This document shows positions 59,323-64,000 of a stretch of DNA of 64,000 nt, one piece after another. Source of the DNA: Planctomycetota bacterium (GTDB lineage: Bacteria; Planctomycetota; UBA1135); NCBI GenBank assembly GCA_008501825.1, contig QQUA01000006.1:124001-188000 (forward strand), given 5' to 3'. Under the pieces are notes generated by a model that searched no databases, was not told the DNA's origin, and saw only the letters and a list, made by a program, of their open reading frames with translations. Each line of letters starts with the position of its first letter. Position 1 is the first letter of the stretch. The translations under genes and the position numbers were made by a program.

Positions 59323-61584
59323 ATGATGCAAGTCTTAGAAAAGCTTCGATCAAGATTATCCTCATGGGTGGTTCCATTCCCGAAAGCGAACAGCTATCGA
59401 GAAAAGGAAGAACAGCTTTGGCGCAGAGTCCATCTCATTGGTTTCCCGGTGATTCTTGCCGCCCACGCCCTGGCCCCTCCGTTCGACCTCTATCTTCACG
59501 GGGCATTCCAACCGCTGCCCTGGGCTTCCATGACGGCGGTTCGCTTTATTCAAGTTTCCATCATGGTGGTCCTTTTTATCCTGGCTTGTCGCCGGCCGGA
59601 TTTATCTCAGCGCACCTTGTTGCTGGCTACCTATCTGGCCTATGCCCTTCAACATTCCATTGTTTCCGGCATGATTGATGGAACCATCGGTTATCCGGTT
59701 TACAGTGCTTCCGGGTATCTAGTAGTCGCCGCCGCCGGATTCTTCCCCTCACCGCCCAAGCGGGCAATATTCATCGCCGGCCTGGTCGCCACGACGATGG
59801 CAGCCCCCTATTCTTGGATAATCTTGAGCTTAGGTTTCGATAACCAACTTTTGGCGCCGGTAGCCTTCATGCTTATGACCAGCCCACTGGCCGCCTTTTT
59901 GGGAGCTTCGGTATTGCACCGCGCTCACTCCTCTGACTTTCTAACCAACCAGCAACTGGATGCGGCGGTGATGGAGGCCCAGGGAGCCGCTCAGGCAAAA
60001 TCGGAATTCCTGGCCAACATGAGTCACGAGATTCGAACGCCGATGAACGGGGTCATTGGCATGACCGAGCTCCTGGTCGATACCGATTTAGACGATACCC
60101 AAGGAGAATATGTAAGGACCATCAAGGGCTGTGGTGAATCCTTGCTGGCCATCATCAACGACATCCTTGATTTCTCCAAGGTGGAAGCCGGTCGGTTGGA
60201 ATTGGAATCCGTTGATTTTTCACCGCGCACGACGGTGGAAGAAGTCTTGGACCTTTCGGCCCCGGCAGCTCACAAGAAGGGCCTGGAATTGATCGCCGAC
60301 ATTTCTCCAAAAATTCCCACTTTCGCTATGGGTGACCCCGGCCGGCTTCGCCAAATCCTGGTGAACCTGGTCGGCAATGCGGTCAAATTTACTGAAAGAG
60401 GTTACGTCAAAGTGGGAGTTCAGCCGCTGGAGCGCAGTGACGGCTTGGTTAAAGTCCGATTCGAAATTAAGGACAGCGGCCCTGGAATCAGCCGGGAAGT
60501 TCAGCGCAATATATTTGACTCCTTTCGTCAGGCAGACGCCTCCACGACTCGCAAACATGGAGGCACCGGATTGGGTTTGACCATCAGCAAGAGATTGACC
60601 GAACTCATGCACGGGGAAATCGGGGTCACCAGTCAACCCAACCGGGGGAGCACCTTTTGGTTTACGGCGCTATTCGGCATTCAAGGAGAAACCCGCCCCC
60701 CGGATGAAAATCGATTTAGGAAGCTGGCCGGCAAGGAAGGCATCTTGGCGGTGGCCCATCCAATGTTAAGGAAAACACTTCAAGACCAACTCGGACACTA
60801 TGGACTTCGGATCCAGGCTCCCCCCCACGGCGAAGGCCTGCTCGAAGCCTTCCATCTGGCTGACGGTCAGTTGGATTTCGTTCTTGCGGATTTGGATTTC
60901 TCCGGGATTTCCATGCAAAAGCTATCCGGCATGGTCCACGGCATGAACCGGAAAAGGCCGGTTCGTTTGTTGCTGATGGCCAAAGTAGGTACGCCGAAAT
61001 TAGTCGAGATCACCCACGAATTGGGGGCTTGGACCTGCATGGTTAAGCCGCCGCGCATCAGCTTTCTGCTAGACAATCTATTGGAAGCTCAAGGACTGCC
61101 CAGGGGAGCCCAAAAGATCAACCATTCCGGCAACAAGAAGTCCGAGTTGACGGCGAGTCCACCCCTAAAAACCCAGGTCAATCTCTCAGGGCAAAGTCGG
61201 GTTCTGATCGCGGAAGACAATAAAGTCAATCAAATTTTGGCCATGCGGATGATTCGAAAGCTGGGATTCGAACCGATTCTTGCCGAAAATGGCTTGGAAG
61301 CCGTTCAGCTTTGGAGACAGCTCAAACCAGATGCCATTTTGATGGATTGCCAAATGCCGGAGATGGACGGGCTTGCCGCCACCCGTCAAATCCGAACCTT
61401 AGAAGCAGGCAAACACCGAATTCCGATCATTGCCATGACCGCCAACGCGATGCCCGGGGATCGGGAGAAAACCATTCATGCCGGGATGGACGACTATCTG
61501 AGCAAGCCGGTCAATTTGGATTTGCTGGCTAAGGTTCTCCGTCGGTGGTTGTCGGAAAACCTGCCGCAACCCACCAAGCCATAG
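59323..61584 (+). CDS. Membrane hybrid sensor histidine kinase (second of a tandem pair)
   Basis: 753 residues from the ATG immediately after the preceding TGA plus one base; GGAG is 10 bases upstream. The in-frame start at 59266 would overlap. Same plan as its neighbour: six-helix sensor (about 35-200; [13 protein letters not shown] matches [13 protein letters not shown] there), HisKA with [12 protein letters not shown] (about 234), HATPase_c with [13 protein letters not shown] and [10 protein letters not shown], a degenerate receiver ([24 protein letters not shown] keeps an Asp but the acidic pair is gone), and an intact receiver with [22 protein letters not shown] and LSKPV. The pair is a tandem duplication of moderate age. 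Confidence 0.93.
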   Translation: MMQVLEKLRSRLSSWVVPFPKANSYREKEEQLWRRVHLIGFPVILAAHALAPPFDLYLHGAFQPLPWASMTAVRFIQVSIMVVLFILACRRPDLSQRTLLLATYLAYALQHSIVSGMIDGTIGYPVYSASGYLVVAAAGFFPSPPKRAIFIAGLVATTMAAPYSWIILSLGFDNQLLAPVAFMLMTSPLAAFLGASVLHRAHSSDFLTNQQLDAAVMEAQGAAQAKSEFLANMSHEIRTPMNGVIGMTELLVDTDLDDTQGEYVRTIKGCGESLLAIINDILDFSKVEAGRLELESVDFSPRTTVEEVLDLSAPAAHKKGLELIADISPKIPTFAMGDPGRLRQILVNLVGNAVKFTERGYVKVGVQPLERSDGLVKVRFEIKDSGPGISREVQRNIFDSFRQADASTTRKHGGTGLGLTISKRLTELMHGEIGVTSQPNRGSTFWFTALFGIQGETRPPDENRFRKLAGKEGILAVAHPMLRKTLQDQLGHYGLRIQAPPHGEGLLEAFHLADGQLDFVLADLDFSGISMQKLSGMVHGMNRKRPVRLLLMAKVGTPKLVEITHELGAWTCMVKPPRISFLLDNLLEAQGLPRGAQKINHSGNKKSELTASPPLKTQVNLSGQSRVLIAEDNKVNQILAMRMIRKLGFEPILAENGLEAVQLWRQLKPDAILMDCQMPEMDGLAATRQIRTLEAGKHRIPIIAMTANAMPGDREKTIHAGMDDYLSKPVNLDLLAKVLRRWLSENLPQPTKP

Positions 61585-61618
61585 CCGAATCCATAGATTC
61601 GAATCGATCACCCCACCA

Positions 61619-61638
61619 CCGGCAATATGGCTTGCCGG
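61619..61638. other. Intergenic hairpin
   Basis: CCGGCAA/TTGCCGG 7-bp stem with a 6-base loop, 35 bases after the kinase stop. No T run; may end transcription in either direction. Confidence 0.4.
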
Positions 61639-61668
61639 CAAAGAGGAAATCCTCAAGGTAATCCTGAA

Positions 61669-61860
61669 TTAGTTAGCCAGAAGTTTGGTCCGCACCGAGA
61701 CCTTACCGGCCTTTTCGTACAAAGATTCTTTCAAGATCAATCGAACGACTTTGCCGTCGTCCATTAGCACACGCCAGACCTTGACCGTTTCCACGGGAAG
61801 GGTGACGCTCCCACTGGACGCAGAACTGCCGCTGGTGTTTCTGGGGATAGGGGCAGGCAT
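61669..61860 (-). CDS. Small basic protein of unknown function
   Basis: 63 residues. A Ser/Gly-rich N-terminus, then a charged beta-like stretch (VKVWRVLMDDGKVVRLILKE) and a basic tail (KAGKVSVRTKLLAN). No ribosome site is clear in front of the ATG, and a strong stem-loop lies 17 bases upstream. It is the only candidate gene in 61585-62105. Protein-like composition of the second half supports it. No family identified. Confidence 0.45.
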   Translation of the reverse strand: MPAPIPRNTSGSSASSGSVTLPVETVKVWRVLMDDGKVVRLILKESLYEKAGKVSVRTKLLAN

Positions 61861-61876
61861 GGTTGGTTCGCAGGCC

Positions 61877-61920
61877 AGGGGGCGTGGCCGTCGCTTATGG
61901 TATCCAAGCGGCAGCCCCCT
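61877..61920. other. Strong nested stem-loop
   Basis: AGGGGGC (61877-61883) pairs with GCCCCCT (61914-61920), and inside them GCCG..CTT (61887-61896, with a TCG bulge) pairs with AAGCGGC (61906-61912), leaving a 9-base loop. It is followed on neither side by a T run. It could be a leader element of the small gene on the minus strand or a small RNA. The rest of 61921-62105 is without a recognised feature. Confidence 0.55.
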
Positions 61921-62105
61921 CCAAATGGCCCAGTATTTTTTAAGGCAAGGCCCACTCTAAAAAAAGCGCAATTCGCAAGACATTTGCTTTCGAAGAGATA
62001 GGCCTTCCACCTCCGAGTGAAAAGACGGAAACCGAACCGGAACCCAGGTCCTGGGGGACTTTCCCGAAACCCGCCCCCAGGGATTGCGCCGCTACACTAT
62101 CGCCC

Positions 62106-63356
62106 ATGTCCGATGCCGCCCTTGCGTCTTCCAAACTGGCTCAAATCATTCGTGACGGAATCCAGGAAGAGCCCATCCAAGCCCAAAATCATGGCCTTTG
62201 GAGTCGATTGCGGGAGGTGGGTACCGAAGGGTGGTTGGACACCGGCGATATGGAACAAGCCGCCGACTTGTGGAGCGCCGAATTCACCGCCCTGACCACG
62301 AATAACACCCTATTGAATAAGGAAATCCAAAAGGGCCTTTACGACCAGTGGATCCCACAGGCCGCTGCGGCTGTAAAGCAAGACCGTCCGGATATTTCTG
62401 AGCAGGACTTGGTCCTTGAAATTGCCTTTGGCTTGAATGCTCGCCATGGCCTCCGGTTGGTCCAGCGGTTTGGGGCCTACGTCAGCGTCGAACTGCACAC
62501 CGATTTGGCCCACGACGTGGAGCGCAGCCTGGCTTACGGCCGCCGCTACCACGCCTTGGAACCGGATCGCTTCATCGTCAAGGTGCCGCTGACGCCGGAA
62601 GGCCTCCTCGCCGCCCGCCGAATGGAAGAAGAGGGCATCAAAGTCAACTTCACCTTGGGCTTCTCCGCCCGGCAAAACTATTTGATCGCCTGCGTGGCCA
62701 AACCCCACTGGTGCAACGTGTTTATGGGCCGGCTCAACGCCTACGTGGCGGACCAGGGTCTCGGCAACGGCGCCTGGGTCGGCGAAAGAGCCACTTTGGC
62801 CAGCCAAGCCGGCGTCCGCTCCCTGCGCGAGAAGCTCGGCGTTCCGACCCGACAAATCGGAGCCTCCATGCGCAGCGGAGAGCAGGTCCACACCTTGGCC
62901 GGTTTGGACGTCTACACCATGCCGGTACCGGTGGCCCAGAGTTTCCTGGAAGCTGGACTCAGCCCGGAGCAGCTTCGCGACCAAACCGGAGCGGATTACC
63001 GGCCGGAATGGGCCGAAGGAGTCCAAGAGGAGGCCGAAGGTCTTACCGGCCTTTGGGACCTAAACCCCTCCTTGCGAGAGACTTGTGAATCTCTCGCCAA
63101 CCTGCCCAGCGGCTTCGACGCTGCCGGCTTGGTGGATCGCCTGGCGGCGGCGGGCCACGGCTACTTGTTCCCTGCCCTCAAGGCGGAAGAAGTGGAAGCG
63201 ATCCGGAGCTTCGGCAAGGTTCCGGAGCGGACCCGCTGGCAGGCGGATTTGGCTTCCGGTCGAGTGGGCTTGGATGCCCTTTTCACCCTGGCCGGCCTGC
63301 ACGCTTTCGCCCAGGATCAAGCCGCCCTGGACGACCGCATTCGTCGCTTCCTTTAA
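62106..63356 (+). CDS. Transaldolase-family protein
   Basis: 416 residues. The transaldolase barrel is recognised by LTTNNTLLNKEIQKG, FIVKVPLTPEGLLAARRMEEEG (Schiff-base Lys near 158), VNFTLGFSARQN, VFMGRLNAYV and the ASMRSGEQVHTLAGLDVYTMP stretch. The length exceeds short transaldolases (about 215) and the 317-residue TalB type; the extra 80 C-terminal residues are uncharacterised. It should move dihydroxyacetone units in the pentose phosphate pathway, but family members with fructose-6-phosphate aldolase activity exist. No partner genes nearby. Confidence 0.88.
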   Translation: MSDAALASSKLAQIIRDGIQEEPIQAQNHGLWSRLREVGTEGWLDTGDMEQAADLWSAEFTALTTNNTLLNKEIQKGLYDQWIPQAAAAVKQDRPDISEQDLVLEIAFGLNARHGLRLVQRFGAYVSVELHTDLAHDVERSLAYGRRYHALEPDRFIVKVPLTPEGLLAARRMEEEGIKVNFTLGFSARQNYLIACVAKPHWCNVFMGRLNAYVADQGLGNGAWVGERATLASQAGVRSLREKLGVPTRQIGASMRSGEQVHTLAGLDVYTMPVPVAQSFLEAGLSPEQLRDQTGADYRPEWAEGVQEEAEGLTGLWDLNPSLRETCESLANLPSGFDAAGLVDRLAAAGHGYLFPALKAEEVEAIRSFGKVPERTRWQADLASGRVGLDALFTLAGLHAFAQDQAALDDRIRRFL

Positions 63357-63466
63357 TCGAAGCCCTGGAAGCAAGACGGCTCTCGCCGTTCCCGCACACC
63401 CGGCCCTGCGACGCTACCCTGGTCGGGCATCCGGTCCTTCTTTCACCCTAGGTAGCCTTAAACATC

Positions 63467-64000
63467 ATGGATGGAGCGGCTCTTACTGCGGCACCCTCCC
63501 CGGCGGCTCAAAGAAACCCGTGGATCAACGGCGCCCGATGGGACATCGGCTGGTTGATCGGCAGCGCCCTCATCGTGCCGGTAGTTTTGTTCTTCGTATG
63601 GAACGGAACCGGCGCGGATTGGATCAATCTGGGAGTGACCGCCATCGTCGGCGGCCCGCATCTGTTTTCCACCTATACCGCCTCCTACATGGATCCGCGC
63701 TTCCGCCGGGGGCACCGCGGCGTATTGCTGGCGGCAACCTTGTTGGTGCCGGCCTTCGTCATTTATTGGACCCTGACCGATTTCCAAATCCTGCTTAGCG
63801 TCTTTATCTTCGCCGCTTCCTTCCATGTCCTGCACCAGAACGCCTATTTGACCGGCATTTACAACAAGAAGTCCGGCCGGAAGGAACCCACCTGGTCGCG
63901 CCTAGTGGATTACGGCGTGCTGTTGCTGTGCATCTATCCCATCGCCTCTTACAAACTGGTCCACAGCGATTTCTACTTGGGGTCGGTAGAAATCATTTTG
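63467..64000 (+). CDS. Polytopic membrane protein, 5' part
   Basis: 178 residues before the right edge, starting at the ATG 63467. The reading frame stays open to the end. Several membrane helices are visible (IGWLIGSALIVPVVLFFVW, GVLLAATLLVPAFVIYWTL, ILLSVFIFAASFHVL, LVDYGVLLLCIYPIASY), with a GGPHLFSTYTASYMDPRF motif between the second and third, and His-containing HVLHQNAY. No family identified; the remainder lies outside the window. Confidence 0.78.
   Translation, partial: MDGAALTAAPSPAAQRNPWINGARWDIGWLIGSALIVPVVLFFVWNGTGADWINLGVTAIVGGPHLFSTYTASYMDPRFRRGHRGVLLAATLLVPAFVIYWTLTDFQILLSVFIFAASFHVLHQNAYLTGIYNKKSGRKEPTWSRLVDYGVLLLCIYPIASYKLVHSDFYLGSVEIIL

Noticed and set aside
61585..61605. 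tRNA-like TTCGAAT motif after the kinase pair
   Set aside because: No acceptor, D or anticodon stem can be drawn around it; the motif is part of a short GAATC/GATTC repeat.

Overview
The window reads as chromosome of a member of the PVC superphylum, most likely a planctomycete. The grounds are gene families typical of that group rather than any rRNA: two 3-keto-disaccharide hydrolase (DUF1080) domains, a PmoA/DUF6807 protein, a PVC-type CxxCH cytochrome-dehydrogenase, a sulfatase, a large PQQ-propeller protein, DUF1573, HEAT-repeat secreted proteins, BlaI/M56 regulation and many secreted proteins of unknown function. The DNA is moderately GC-rich. TTG and GTG starts are common, and ATGA/GTGA overlaps between neighbours are frequent. 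No rRNA, tRNA, CRISPR array, transposase or prophage was recognised.

Layout. 1-4.8 kb: 3' end of a hybrid histidine kinase, then a DUF1080-DUF1080-cupin fusion and a PmoA-like protein (carbohydrate-related). 4.8-9.8 kb (minus): an apparent envelope-sensing group made of a LolA-like secreted protein, a LytS-type kinase, a LytTR regulator, an LTxxQ/Spy-like coiled-coil protein and an unknown anchored protein. 9.9-12.5 kb (minus): two nearly identical secreted proteins from a recent tandem duplication whose junction holds a piece of the neighbouring substrate-binding protein gene. 12.6-16.9 kb (plus): molybdate-type ABC transporter (double-domain binding protein, permease, ATPase), MoaD-like and MoeB/ThiF-like proteins. 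16.9-22.1 kb (minus): a three-gene unit of a Cys-rich secreted peptide with a leader-like motif, a C39-peptidase-like/DUF1573 membrane protein and a carboxypeptidase-regulatory-like surface protein. This unit is the most system-like novelty in the window.

22.2-30.9 kb: PQQ-propeller protein, HEAT/VWA-like protein, lipoprotein, sulfatase, hemerythrin-like protein, Kir-type potassium channel and an orphan peptidoglycan-binding-domain protein. 30.9-43.3 kb: carbohydrate and small-molecule metabolism with a GH116-type glycosidase carrying an inserted beta-sandwich, the PVC-type cytochrome-dehydrogenase, an enolase-superfamily enzyme, an old-yellow-enzyme oxidoreductase, an Nramp-like transporter, an AlbA_2 protein and glucosamine-6-phosphate deaminase. 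43.4-48.3 kb: MORN-like protein, then M56 peptidase with STN-like domains, BlaI repressor and a palindromic operator, with divergent sfsA.

48.3-54.4 kb: LysR and TetR regulators, a two-domain VOC protein, an outer-membrane beta-barrel and a pair of related secreted proteins. 54.4-64 kb: purF overlapping mnmH, two tandem paralogous hybrid histidine kinases related to the truncated one at the left edge, a small ORF behind a strong stem-loop, a transaldolase-family protein and the start of a polytopic membrane protein cut by the right edge.
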